DNA of 28,639 nt from Paramuribaculum sp. GTDB lineage: Bacteria > Bacteroidota > Bacteroidia > Bacteroidales > Muribaculaceae. Position numbers and translations under genes: made by a program. Positions 1 to 7,718 of this stretch are shown piece after piece. Position 1 is the stretch's first letter. Every line of letters starts with the position of its first letter. The notes beneath the pieces are model-generated. The model was not told the origin of the DNA. It did no database searches and was given only the letters and a program-made list of their open reading frames with translations. Location: assembly GCA_009775605.1 (NCBI GenBank), contig VSPV01000014.1, positions 1 through 28,639 of the forward strand, in the 5' to 3' direction.

Positions 1-1323
1 CACTTCCTGCCAGAGGTCCTGCACATGCTTCTCGAGGGTGTTGATTGAGGTGAAGCGGCCGTCGATACGGTATTCCACGGTGCGTTTCACGCGGTGGCGT
101 GTATGCTGGAGCGCCTGCTGCTTGAGGTCGGCGGCAAACTGGTTGATGATGGCTTTCTTCACCCGGGCCACCGCGCGCTGTCCGTCGCGGTTGTGGCGTG
201 CGGCCACAGCCATTATCACCTCCTCGAGCATGAGGATGTTTTCTACTTCGGCCACTTCCGGCACCATCACGTTCTTGCGCCGGAGATAGTCAACCTCGTG
301 GGCGTCGCGGCGGTCGCGGTCCACGATTCCCACCGAAACCATGTTGTGGAATGAGTTGAGGTCGTTGAATGTGCGCGTGGCCTCTATCACCTTGTTGCAG
401 CTTCCGAGCGACTGCACGGTATAGTCGCGGAACACCAGGGGATAGAGTTTTGAGTCGATGGAGTGAAGTCCGTCGCCTTCGATGAAGAGCACCGGTTTCC
501 GGGAGCCGATTACCGACTGATACACGTCGTCTCCCAGCGGAGTGTTTTCGGGCAGCAGGCTGTAGGTCCAGCGCACGGCGGGGGCGTCGAAATGCTGCAC
601 CCATACGGTCATGAAGTTCTGGCGCGAGGAGGCGAAGTCGAGGTCGTGGGTGGTGTAGACAAACCGGCAGTCGGGGCGCATGAGCTCCAGACGGTTCCAC
701 ACTGACTGCAGTATGGAGGGGTTGAGAAACATCTCCGGGGAATCCACCATCACCGTTGCGCCCTCGGGGGCGTAGGCCATTGCTCCGAGATAGTATATCA
801 CGGCGCGTTCGCCGGTGGAGAGCCTCAGGGCCGAGTATGCGTCGTCCGATTTGTCGCGCTGGAACAGCAGGCTGCCGTTGGCTATGAGTATCTTGTTGTC
901 GGGAAAAATCTCCCGCCAGAGTTCTATCACGGTGTCGAGGCGTGTGGGGCGCAGTTCGGCCGCCGGATCGGTTGCATGGCGCAGCTTATAGTCGAGAAGG
1001 TTGAGCATCTCGTCGTGCATCAGCAGGGCTATGAGGCGTTCGAGCTGTGTGGTGGGGGAGTTGTGCGGCATTCCTTTCGCCACGGCGTCGGCGTAAAGAA
1101 TGTCTATTACGGAACGGGATTTTGTATAGTCGTCGCGTTCGAAGAGGGCCGCCAATACCGAGATATTCATCACCGGGTCGGTGAGATGGTCGGCGACCCA
1201 CTGTGCGAAAAGGCTTTTGCCTGCGCCGTTGGCGCCCACTATAAGCAGCGGATTTCCCGAGGTGTCGAGGGTCAGCGTTTGTCCCTGCGGGTCGGGCGGC
1301 AGAATAATCGGTTGATGTTTCAT
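1..1323 (-). CDS. AAA/ABC-type ATPase with C-terminal OLD/DUF4435-like TOPRIM region (3' end outside window)
   Basis: An open frame of 441 codons starts at the ATG at 1323-1321 and runs off the left edge with no stop. Visible motifs: Walker A GANGAGKS (residues 30-37), an ABC-like signature LSTGERAV (168-175), a Walker B-like VMVDSPE (191-197, with E197 as the likely catalytic glutamate), and an H-loop-like TTHD (H226). After the ATPase comes LFIEGD (E282) and then GIVDRDR (D335, D337). An acidic FIEGD strand followed by a D-x-D strand is the pattern of TOPRIM-type domains in OLD nucleases and the related DUF4435 family. It begins 31 bases after the stop of the YciO/TsaC gene, so the two are probably co-transcribed. 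Family knowledge: such ATPases are often nucleases, some of them in phage defence, but many DUF4435 proteins are uncharacterised. The nuclease role is inference. The AAA architecture is confident; the exact family is not. Confidence 0.72.
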   Translation of the reverse strand, partial: MKHQPIILPPDPQGQTLTLDTSGNPLLIVGANGAGKSLFAQWVADHLTDPVMNISVLAALFERDDYTKSRSVIDILYADAVAKGMPHNSPTTQLERLIALLMHDEMLNLLDYKLRHATDPAAELRPTRLDTVIELWREIFPDNKILIANGSLLFQRDKSDDAYSALRLSTGERAVIYYLGAMAYAPEGATVMVDSPEMFLNPSILQSVWNRLELMRPDCRFVYTTHDLDFASSRQNFMTVWVQHFDAPAVRWTYSLLPENTPLGDDVYQSVIGSRKPVLFIEGDGLHSIDSKLYPLVFRDYTVQSLGSCNKVIEATRTFNDLNSFHNMVSVGIVDRDRRDAHEVDYLRRKNVMVPEVAEVENILMLEEVIMAVAARHNRDGQRAVARVKKAIINQFAADLKQQALQHTRHRVKRTVEYRIDGRFTSINTLEKHVQDLWQEV

Positions 1324-1354
1324 GGTATGGCGGTTCTGAAGAGGTTAAAAGGTG

Positions 1355-1972
1355 TCAGAATTCAAATTCTACCGGACCCTCGCGGAGCACTACGGGCGCG
1401 GAGGAGTCGGTGAGGTCTATCACGGCTGATGGAGTTGCGGAGCCGGAGCCGGCGTCAATGAGCATGTCCACTCCCATTGCTTCCGCGCGAAGCTCGATTT
1501 CCCCCGGCTCAGTGATTTCCTCGGGCTCGAGACCGTCGGAGGGGAGAGAGGTGGTGAGCAGCGGAGTGCCCAGTGCGCGCGCGAGCTCGCGGGCCACGTC
1601 GTTGTCGGGAATGCGGATGCCAACCTGCTTGCGCCCTTTGAAAATCTTCGGCATGGAGGGCGATGAGGGGAGGATGAAGGTGAACGGGCCGGGAAGGTAG
1701 CGGCGCATGATGGCGAAGGCACGGTTGTCGATGCGGGCGAACTCGCTTGCCTGGGAGAAATCGTGGCACACCACGGCCAGTGCGTTTTTCTGCGGGTTGA
1801 GGCCTTTTATACGGCATAGGGCTTCGGTGGCCTTGCGCGATGTGGCGTCGCAGCCTATGGCATAGAGAGTGTCGGTGGGGTAAATCACCAGTCCGTCGTC
1901 GCGCATTGCGTCGACAGCCCGTGAAAGCACGCGGGCGTCAATCGACGTGGGATGTATCTTGAGCGTGTTCAT
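1355..1972 (-). CDS. YrdC-fold protein of the YciO/TsaC (Sua5) family
   Basis: 205 residues, the length of a stand-alone YrdC domain with no Sua5 C-terminal domain. Family motifs: YPTDTLYAIGCDA near residues 31-43, the basic nucleotide-binding stretch RIKGLNPQKN, LPGPFTFIL, VGIRIP, and the ending PSAVIDLTD...VVLREG. Enzymes of this fold make threonylcarbamoyl-AMP from threonine, bicarbonate and ATP for tRNA t6A. This protein resembles E. coli YciO more than TsaC: it starts with IHP, has TTSLPSDG where TsaC proteins carry an S-A-N motif, and keeps the YciO-like end. Genomes of this group are often annotated with this gene as threonylcarbamoyl-AMP synthase, but the activity cannot be settled from sequence. 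The start is the ATG at 1972; a TAACTTTG element lies at 1997-2004 on the minus strand. It leads into the ATPase gene. Confidence 0.85.
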   Translation of the reverse strand: MNTLKIHPTSIDARVLSRAVDAMRDDGLVIYPTDTLYAIGCDATSRKATEALCRIKGLNPQKNALAVVCHDFSQASEFARIDNRAFAIMRRYLPGPFTFILPSSPSMPKIFKGRKQVGIRIPDNDVARELARALGTPLLTTSLPSDGLEPEEITEPGEIELRAEAMGVDMLIDAGSGSATPSAVIDLTDSSAPVVLREGPVEFEF

Positions 1973-1996
1973 GATTTTTTACGGGTTCATGATTTT

Positions 1997-2004
1997 CAAA
2001 GTTA
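1997..2004 (-). promoter_or_regulatory. Candidate -7 element for the YciO/TsaC gene
   Basis: Read on the minus strand this is TAACTTTG, a match to the Bacteroidota -7 consensus TAnnTTTG, 24 bases before the start codon. The -33 position falls inside the preceding terminator hairpin and has no clear TTTG, so this is only a partial promoter match. Confidence 0.4.
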
Positions 2005-2005
2005 G

Positions 2006-2043
2006 AAAAAAAATCGGAGCGGCGGAAATCCGTCGCTCCGATT
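2006..2043 (-). terminator. Rho-independent terminator of the purC-menG-M13 operon
   Basis: The arms at 2012-2021 and 2034-2043 pair perfectly over 10 bases, and the inner bases add about five more pairs (one G-U) around a tiny AA loop. On the minus strand the stem is followed by eight Ts (2013-2006). It begins 25 bases after the M13 peptidase stop codon. Confidence 0.9.
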
Positions 2044-2067
2044 CTGTGGATATTTTTCCGGCTGACC

Positions 2068-4119
2068 TTACCAGATTATGACGCGTTCCGATTCGGGACG
2101 GAACATGGGCTGGCCTTCGGTGATGTTGAATGCCTCGAAGAAGGGCTGGAGGTTGCGCAGCGTCACGTTCACGCGGTTTTTGCCGAGTGAGTGGACGTCG
2201 CCCTGGGTGAGGGAGCGCATCTCGGCCTCGCGGATATTCTGGGCCCAGAGGTTGGCGTAGTTCATGTAGAACACCTGGAAGGGTGTGAGGCCGTCGATAG
2301 TGGCGGTGGCAACGTCGACGCCTTTTTCTTTCTGTGAGTTGAGGAATGCGGTCATTGCCACGCGCAGACCACCCTGGTCGGCGATGTTCTCACCGAGGGT
2401 GTAGGCGCCGTTGGCGTTAAGTCCGGGAAGAACCTCAACCTGGTTGAACTGCTCCACGAGTTTGTCGGTAAGAGCCTTGAATGCCTCGGCATCCTGGGGT
2501 GTCCACCAGTCGGCCATGTTGCCTTTAGCGTCGAAGTGACGGCCCTGGTCGTCGAATCCGTGGGTCATTTCGTGGCCGATTACCACGCCTATGCCGCCAT
2601 AGTTCTCTGCGTCGGAGCTTTCGGGGTCAAAGAAAGGAGCCTGGAGGATTGCGGCGGGGAACACGATTTCGTTTGCCATGGGGTTGTAGTAGGCGTTGAC
2701 GGTCTGCGGAGTCATGCTCCACTCGGTGCGGTCAACGGGCTTGCCCCATTTCGAGAGCTGGTCGCGGGTGTGCCACATAGAAACCTCGTGCATGTTCTCG
2801 TAGTAGCTCTTTTCGGGGTCGATGTTCATTGTGGTGTAGTCTTTCCACTTGTCGGGATAGCCGATTTTCACGGTGAAGGCATCGAGTTTCTCGTGGGCGC
2901 GCGCTTTGGTTGTGTCGCTCATCCATGTGAGGGAGTCGATGTGCTGGCCGAGTGCGGTGCGGAGATTCTCGACGAGGCCCAGCATGTATTTCTTCGACGA
3001 TTCGGGGAAGTATTTCTCGACATAAAGCTGGCCCACGGCCTCGCCCATGGCGCTTTCGGTGGCTCCGAGGGCGCGTTTCCAGCGGGGACGCTGCTCCTGC
3101 ACGCCGCTCATCACCTTGTTGAACTCAAACGAGGCGTTGGTGAAGTCGTCGGAGAGGTAGGGAGCCGCACCGGCCACATATTTCCACAGATAGTAGTCCT
3201 TGAGCTCGCGGTCGGAGAGCGACTGCATGAGGGTGTTGGCGCGCGCCATGCTCTTGGGGTCGGTCACAATCACGGTGTCGATGGGAGTCTTTATGTCCAT
3301 TGTCTCTACGAAGAAACGGTCCCAGGGCACTGCGGGATAGTCCTTTTTGAGGGTCTCGAAAGTGCGGGGGTTGTACATGGCCTGGATGTTGCGGCTTTCC
3401 TCGCGGGTCTTTGCGTCCTGAGCCATGGCGGTCTCTATTTTCATCACGGTGTTCATGATGCGTGCGGCGGTGTCGGCGCTGAAGCCGGCGTTCTGAAGCT
3501 GGTCGGTGATGAGCTTCTTGTAGGCCTCGCGCACTTCGGTGTTGCGCTGGTCGTCCTTGAGGTAGTAGTCGCGGTCGCCGAGGCCCATGCTTCCTCCGCC
3601 GAGGTACATGGCATATTCATTTGAGTTGACCATGTTCTCCATGGGGCCTGCTCCCATGAACGGGCTGCAGTAATAGGTCTGGAGCCAGAGGAAGAGGTCG
3701 GTCATGCCCTCGTGGGGGGTGTTCTCGATTTTCTGGAGGTCGGCCTGGATGGGGGCGGCGCCGTCGTTGTTGCGGCGTGTGGAGTCCATGGCCTGGTTGT
3801 AGATGGTCGATACCTTGAATGCCACGGTGCCGGGTTCGGGGTTGGTGGCGGCGAGACCGGTGATGATTTCCTTCACACGGTTTTCCGATGAGTCGTTAAG
3901 TACGTTGAACTGGCCGTAGCGTGAGTATTCGGCTGTGAGAGGATGGGCTTTCTGCCATTTCTCGGTCACGTGTTCGTAGAAGTCGGTTCCGGCGGGGATG
4001 CTGTCGTTGACAAGCGATGCGTCGAGGCTCTTGAGGTGCTCGGCGCGTGAGCCGGTGCAGGCGGTGATGCCTGCCAGCGTTGCTGCTGTGGCTAATGCCA
4101 TGAATAGATGTTTATACAT
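2068..4119 (-). CDS. M13 family zinc metallopeptidase (neprilysin/PepO-like), lipoprotein
   Basis: 683 residues. The start chosen is the ATG at 4119, because it gives a clean lipoprotein signal: MYKHLFMALATAATL, then ITAC with the lipidated cysteine at residue 21. The frame is open further upstream but that overlaps menG. M13 hallmarks: NAYYNPMANEIVFPAAIL before the active site, HEMTH at 516-520 (two zinc histidines and catalytic E517), GENIAD with the third zinc ligand E577 and D581, and the C-terminal RVIIW, equivalent to the conserved terminal tryptophan of neprilysins. The length matches the family. These enzymes cut small peptides of roughly 40 residues or fewer; here it would act in the periplasm or at an outer-membrane face. 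It is the last gene of an operon with purC and menG, 8 bases after menG, and is followed by a strong terminator. The functional link to its neighbours is unclear. Confidence 0.95.
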   Translation of the reverse strand: MYKHLFMALATAATLAGITACTGSRAEHLKSLDASLVNDSIPAGTDFYEHVTEKWQKAHPLTAEYSRYGQFNVLNDSSENRVKEIITGLAATNPEPGTVAFKVSTIYNQAMDSTRRNNDGAAPIQADLQKIENTPHEGMTDLFLWLQTYYCSPFMGAGPMENMVNSNEYAMYLGGGSMGLGDRDYYLKDDQRNTEVREAYKKLITDQLQNAGFSADTAARIMNTVMKIETAMAQDAKTREESRNIQAMYNPRTFETLKKDYPAVPWDRFFVETMDIKTPIDTVIVTDPKSMARANTLMQSLSDRELKDYYLWKYVAGAAPYLSDDFTNASFEFNKVMSGVQEQRPRWKRALGATESAMGEAVGQLYVEKYFPESSKKYMLGLVENLRTALGQHIDSLTWMSDTTKARAHEKLDAFTVKIGYPDKWKDYTTMNIDPEKSYYENMHEVSMWHTRDQLSKWGKPVDRTEWSMTPQTVNAYYNPMANEIVFPAAILQAPFFDPESSDAENYGGIGVVIGHEMTHGFDDQGRHFDAKGNMADWWTPQDAEAFKALTDKLVEQFNQVEVLPGLNANGAYTLGENIADQGGLRVAMTAFLNSQKEKGVDVATATIDGLTPFQVFYMNYANLWAQNIREAEMRSLTQGDVHSLGKNRVNVTLRNLQPFFEAFNITEGQPMFRPESERVIIW

Positions 4120-4127
4120 TGTGATAA

Positions 4128-4874
4128 TTACTTGGTTGCTGTGTAAATGGTGCAGACTCCGAATGTGAGGGGGAGTGCGCGTGCGTTGGTCCAGCCCGAC
4201 TGCTCTATGAGGCGGCACATGTCGGCGCCCTGCGGGACGGCGGCTATGCTTTCGGGCAGATAGGAATAGGCGCGTGAGTCGCGGCTCACCAGACGCCCCA
4301 CGGCGGGGATGATGCAGCGCGTATAGAAGCGGTAGAGCGGCGCGGTGAGGCGTCCGCGTGGGGTTGACAGCTCTATGACGCACAGCCTGCCCCCTTTGCG
4401 GGTAACGCGGGCCATCTCGCGGTAGCCGGCCGAGAGGTCGGCGAAGTTGCGCACTCCGAAAGCGGCCGTTACGCAGTCCATCTCGCCGTCGGCAAATGGA
4501 AGGGCCAGACAGTCGGCCACGCGAAGCTCAATGGCGTGGGAGGCTCCGGCAGCGGCGATTTTGCGTCGTCCCACCTCAATCATGCCCTCGGAAAGATCCA
4601 CTCCCGTGATTCCGCGCGCGGGGCGCAGGCGGCGGTGCAGCTCCAGAGCGAGGTCGGCGGTGCCGGTCGCCACGTCGAGGATACGCTGCGGCCTGTCGGG
4701 GGCGATGAGGCTTATGGCCTTGCGGCGCCAGAGGCGGTCGATGCCCATGGTCATGGCGCGGTTCATGAAATCGTAGGCGGGGGCGATGTTGTCGAACATC
4801 GCCTCCACCTGCTGTGATTTTCCGCGGTTGTCGGAGTCGCCGTAGGGGTTTATGTTTTCGCAGTCGGCGTGCAT
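4128..4874 (-). CDS. menG: Demethylmenaquinone methyltransferase (UbiE/MenG)
   Basis: 248 residues from the ATG at 4874. The upstream extension of the open frame overlaps purC and is rejected. Class I SAM methyltransferase of the UbiE/MenG family: FDNIAPAYDFMNRAMTMGID near the N-terminus, SAM motif I DVATGTADLALEL, the acidic loop VDLSEGMIEVGR, the family signature AAFGVRNFAD, and the late signature RLIEQSGW. It methylates demethylmenaquinone to menaquinone, the last step of respiratory quinone synthesis, at the inner face of the cytoplasmic membrane. In a menaquinone-using Bacteroidales organism the MenG role is expected rather than the ubiquinone one. It sits 8 bases after purC and 8 bases before the M13 peptidase, so one transcript is very likely. 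Confidence 0.95.
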   Translation of the reverse strand: MHADCENINPYGDSDNRGKSQQVEAMFDNIAPAYDFMNRAMTMGIDRLWRRKAISLIAPDRPQRILDVATGTADLALELHRRLRPARGITGVDLSEGMIEVGRRKIAAAGASHAIELRVADCLALPFADGEMDCVTAAFGVRNFADLSAGYREMARVTRKGGRLCVIELSTPRGRLTAPLYRFYTRCIIPAVGRLVSRDSRAYSYLPESIAAVPQGADMCRLIEQSGWTNARALPLTFGVCTIYTATK

Positions 4875-4882
4875 GCGGCGTC

Positions 4883-5836
4883 TCAGAGCTGTATGTTCTG
4901 GAGGCAGTCCAGAACGTTTACGGCTATGCGGTCTTTGAGGTTTGACTCGTCGGCCTTCACGAAGGGACGTCCTGTAACGTGCTCGTAAAGCTCGATGTAG
5001 CGGTCGGTAACTGTGGCGATGAACTCGGGAGTCATCTCGGGCACTTTCTGGCCGGGCTTGCCCATGAATCCGTTCTCGATGAGCCACTGGCGCACGAATT
5101 CCTTGGAGAGCTGGCGCTGGGGCTCGCCTTTGCGGAAGCGCTCCTCGTAGCCGTCGGCGTAGAAATAGCGTGATGAGTCGGGGGTGTGGATCTCGTCGAT
5201 GAGATAGATTTTGTCGTTGTGCTTGCCGAACTCATATTTCGTGTCCACGAGAATCAGACCCTTTTCAGCGGCCATCTTGGTGCCGCGTTCGAAGAGGGCG
5301 CGGGTGTAGCGTTCCACCACTTCGTAGTCGGCGGCGCTCATTATGCCCTGGGCGATTATCTCTTCTTTGGAGATGTTCTCGTCGTGGCCGGCCTCGGCCT
5401 TGGTGGTGGGGGTGATGATGGGCTCGGGGAAGCGTTCGTTCTCACGCATTCCGTCGGGGAGCTTCACGCCGCAGAGCTCGCGGCAGCCGGCCTGGTATTC
5501 GCGCCATGCGCTTCCGGTGAGATATCCGCGGATAATCATTTCCACGCGGAAGCCCTCGCAGCGGATTCCGACGGCCACCATGGGGTCGGGAGTGGCGAGT
5601 TTCCAGTTGGGCACGATGTCGGCGGTGGAGTCGAGGAAGTATGTGGCTATTTCGTTCAGCACCTGACCTTTGTAGGGGATGCCTTCGGGGAGCACGACGT
5701 CGAAGGCCGAGATGCGGTCTGTGGCGACCATCACCAGAAGGTCTTCGCCTATGGAATAGACGTCGCGTACTTTGCCGTGATACACTCCGGTCTGACCGGG
5801 GAAGTGGAAGTCGGTGCTTAACAATGCTTTAGCCAT
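4883..5836 (-). CDS. purC: Phosphoribosylaminoimidazole-succinocarboxamide (SAICAR) synthase
   Basis: 317 residues, the long eukaryote/Bacteroidota-type length. It joins CAIR and aspartate using ATP to make SAICAR in purine synthesis (cytosol). Landmarks: GKVRDVYSIGEDLLVMVATDR at the N-terminus (ATP-binding beta strands), DRISAFDVVLPEGIP, RGYLTGSAWREY, the TPTTKAEAGHDENIS stretch, and LVDTKYEFG followed by DEIHTPDSSRYF, the SAICAR synthase signatures. The start at 5836 is the first ATG and matches the family N-terminus. It is the first gene of the purC-menG-M13 group. The sulfatase gene lies 108 bases upstream on the same strand; that AT-rich gap probably holds the purC promoter, but I see no full TAnnTTTG match. 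Confidence 0.97.
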   Translation of the reverse strand: MAKALLSTDFHFPGQTGVYHGKVRDVYSIGEDLLVMVATDRISAFDVVLPEGIPYKGQVLNEIATYFLDSTADIVPNWKLATPDPMVAVGIRCEGFRVEMIIRGYLTGSAWREYQAGCRELCGVKLPDGMRENERFPEPIITPTTKAEAGHDENISKEEIIAQGIMSAADYEVVERYTRALFERGTKMAAEKGLILVDTKYEFGKHNDKIYLIDEIHTPDSSRYFYADGYEERFRKGEPQRQLSKEFVRQWLIENGFMGKPGQKVPEMTPEFIATVTDRYIELYEHVTGRPFVKADESNLKDRIAVNVLDCLQNIQL

Positions 5837-5944
5837 GATAATCTGATTGGATGCAAAGTTGAAAATAATAGTTGTATGAATTATGGGGCGAAATTACTCA
5901 AAAAATTTGATATTGAGCAAAATATTATGCAACAAGCTCTAAAG

Positions 5945-7378
5945 TTATCTGTAGCCGGGCTTGCGGCGTCCGTTGCCCTCGTGGCCGGTGAGGTCGTCGC
6001 CCAGATCGCGGCGGTAGCGGTCGGCGGCCTCGTTCAGGCGCTTGGCCACTTCGGGTTGCTGCGAAATGATGTTGTAGCGTTCGCCGGGATCGCGCCGCAT
6101 GTCGTAAAGCTCACATTCTTCTACCTTGAGGTTGACCATCTTTCCGGGCTTTCCGTCGTTGCCGGGCATGCCGTAGCCCAGATAGGGGTGGGGGAAGATG
6201 AGTTTATAGGTGCCGTCGGTTATGGCCTCGAGGCTGTTGTCCTGATAATAGAGGGCGAGTTCGGCGCGCACCGGGTCGGTGTCGGGGTTTTCAAGCATGG
6301 GAACCATGCTCAGGCCGTCTATCTTATGGTCGGGCAGCGGGGCGCCGGCAAGCGAGGCGAATGTGGGGAGAATGTCGATGTTGGATGCCAGGCTGTTGCA
6401 CACGGTGCCTTCGGGAATGCGGCCTTTCCAGTAAGCGATGAAGGGCACGCGCAGTCCGCCGTTGAATGTGGTTGCCTTGGCCTCGCGCAGTCCGGCGGTG
6501 GAGCCGGCATGGTTGCCGTAGGCTATCCACGGACCGTTGTCGGAGGTGAATATCACCAGGGTGTTGCGGTCGAGGCCCAGCTCCTCGAGAGTCTGCATCA
6601 CTTCGCCTACGCTCCAGTCAAGTTCCATCATCACGTCGCCATACAGTCCCTGGCCGCTCTTGCCTTTGAACTTGTCGGAGACGGCAAGCGGCACATGCGG
6701 CATGGAGTGGGCGAGATAGAGGAAGAACGGACGGTCTTTGTTCTCGCGGATGAATTCGACGCTCCGGCGTGTATATTCGGTGGTGAGGGGCGACTGGTCG
6801 AGGTTGTAGCCAAGCACGGTGTTGCCTTCGTAGGTGGGAAGGTCGGGGAAGTCCCACTGAGGGTGGAAGGGCCACATGTCGTTGGAGTAGGGAAGTCCGT
6901 ACCAGCGGTCGAAGCCGTGTTGCAGCGGCAGGAATTTCTCGGCGTCGCCAAGGTGCCATTTGCCGAATATGGCCGTGGCGTAGTCGCGCTTTTTCAGCAC
7001 TTCCGCGATAGTTTCCTCGGAGTCGTTTATGCCGTAGGGGCAACCGGGGCTGGGCGCGTGGGCAAAGCCGATGCGGTTGGGGTAACAGCCGGTGAGCAGT
7101 CCGGCGCGCGAGGCGCCGCTGATGGGCTGCACGGCATAGAAGTTGGTGAACCGCATGCCTTCTCCGGCCAGACGGTCAATATTGGGAGTCTTGTAGTTGA
7201 CGGCACCGGTATAGGAGAAGTCTCCCAGTCCGGCATCGTCAAGGTTTATGAGCACGAAGTTTATGTGGTCGGGATTTTCGGCGGGTTCAGGCGCCTTGTC
7301 AGGTCGGGCGGCAAGCATTGTGCCGGGAACCAGTGCCGAAACGGCTGCTGTAAGCGGTATGGTTCTGAGATGTTTCAT
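5945..7378 (-). CDS. Secreted S1-family sulfatase (serine type)
   Basis: 477 residues from the ATG at 7378, chosen because it starts a signal peptide (MKHLRTIPLTAAVSALVPG, cleavage near MLAA). Calcium-binding INLDD (D47, D48), then the formylglycine site S87-G-A-S-R91, a serine-type S-x-A-x-R variant of the usual C/S-x-P-x-R. Further family landmarks are GKWHLGD, the HSMPHVPL segment and FTSDNGPW, all metal- or sulfate-site strands, and a C-terminal ELYDMRRDPGE subdomain. It hydrolyses a sulfate ester from a glycan in the periplasm; the substrate cannot be told from sequence alone. Serine-type sites are matured by the radical-SAM enzyme anSME, which is not in this window. It stands alone, with its own candidate promoter (7502-7532), upstream of purC. 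Confidence 0.94.
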   Translation of the reverse strand: MKHLRTIPLTAAVSALVPGTMLAARPDKAPEPAENPDHINFVLINLDDAGLGDFSYTGAVNYKTPNIDRLAGEGMRFTNFYAVQPISGASRAGLLTGCYPNRIGFAHAPSPGCPYGINDSEETIAEVLKKRDYATAIFGKWHLGDAEKFLPLQHGFDRWYGLPYSNDMWPFHPQWDFPDLPTYEGNTVLGYNLDQSPLTTEYTRRSVEFIRENKDRPFFLYLAHSMPHVPLAVSDKFKGKSGQGLYGDVMMELDWSVGEVMQTLEELGLDRNTLVIFTSDNGPWIAYGNHAGSTAGLREAKATTFNGGLRVPFIAYWKGRIPEGTVCNSLASNIDILPTFASLAGAPLPDHKIDGLSMVPMLENPDTDPVRAELALYYQDNSLEAITDGTYKLIFPHPYLGYGMPGNDGKPGKMVNLKVEECELYDMRRDPGERYNIISQQPEVAKRLNEAADRYRRDLGDDLTGHEGNGRRKPGYR

Positions 7379-7501
7379 GGAATGAATATGATAATGGTTG
7401 AAACGGTTTGACGGATTACTGATACAGGTCATGGCCGAACGCCCAGCCGCGGTAGTGGGCGGGGAGCGAACGTTTCTAATCTTGTAATCTGATATGGTGT
7501 G

Positions 7502-7532
7502 TAAAATTAGCGAACTTATCGCACACCTCAAA
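7502..7532 (-). promoter_or_regulatory. Candidate promoter of the first sulfatase gene
   Basis: On the minus strand there is TTTG (7532-7529), exactly 19 bases, then TAATTTTA (7509-7502), one base off TAnnTTTG. It implies a leader of about 115 bases. No known riboswitch is recognisable in that leader. Confidence 0.5.
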
Positions 7533-7718
7533 GTCCCGGGGCCCTTTCGCGCTTGTTGGCGGGTTGGGGAGGAACGCAGAACTACGCGGGAACGGCAGAA
7601 TAACGCAGAGCTTAAATCTTTTTTGATGATGGGAATTGGTTAAGTGTTATGAACTGTGATTAAAGGGATATTGTTTAGATGGTAAGTATGATTGAAATGT
7701 GAAAATCAAATCTTCGGT
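7533..7718. other. Intergenic stretch before the small membrane genes
   Basis: Together with the sulfatase leader this forms a 340-base non-coding region (7379-7718) between divergent genes. The first part is GC-rich, and three related short words (AACGCAGA, AACGGCAGA, AACGCAGA) occur between 7572 and 7612. From about 7615 it is AT-rich and should hold the promoter of the small membrane genes, but I find no clear TAnnTTTG. I see no ORF here with convincing coding character. Confidence 0.4.

Noticed and set aside
4120..4383. 88-codon N-terminal extension of the M13 peptidase frame
   Set aside because: It overlaps menG in another frame, is Arg/His-rich, and would bury the lipoprotein signal peptide that begins at 4119.
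5894..5920. AT-rich inverted repeat (TTACTCAA/TTGAGCAA) after the first sulfatase
   Set aside because: Eight pairs with a mismatch and no T tail; too weak to call a terminator.
5876..7411. 511-codon open frame on the plus strand opposite the first sulfatase
   Set aside because: It is antisense to a gene with full sulfatase motifs and has a low-complexity, Val/Gly/His-rich composition typical of the mirror frame of GC-rich genes. Similar shadows lie opposite the M13 peptidase (2536-3624), gcvPB (14512-15903) and the exporter (11454-12260).
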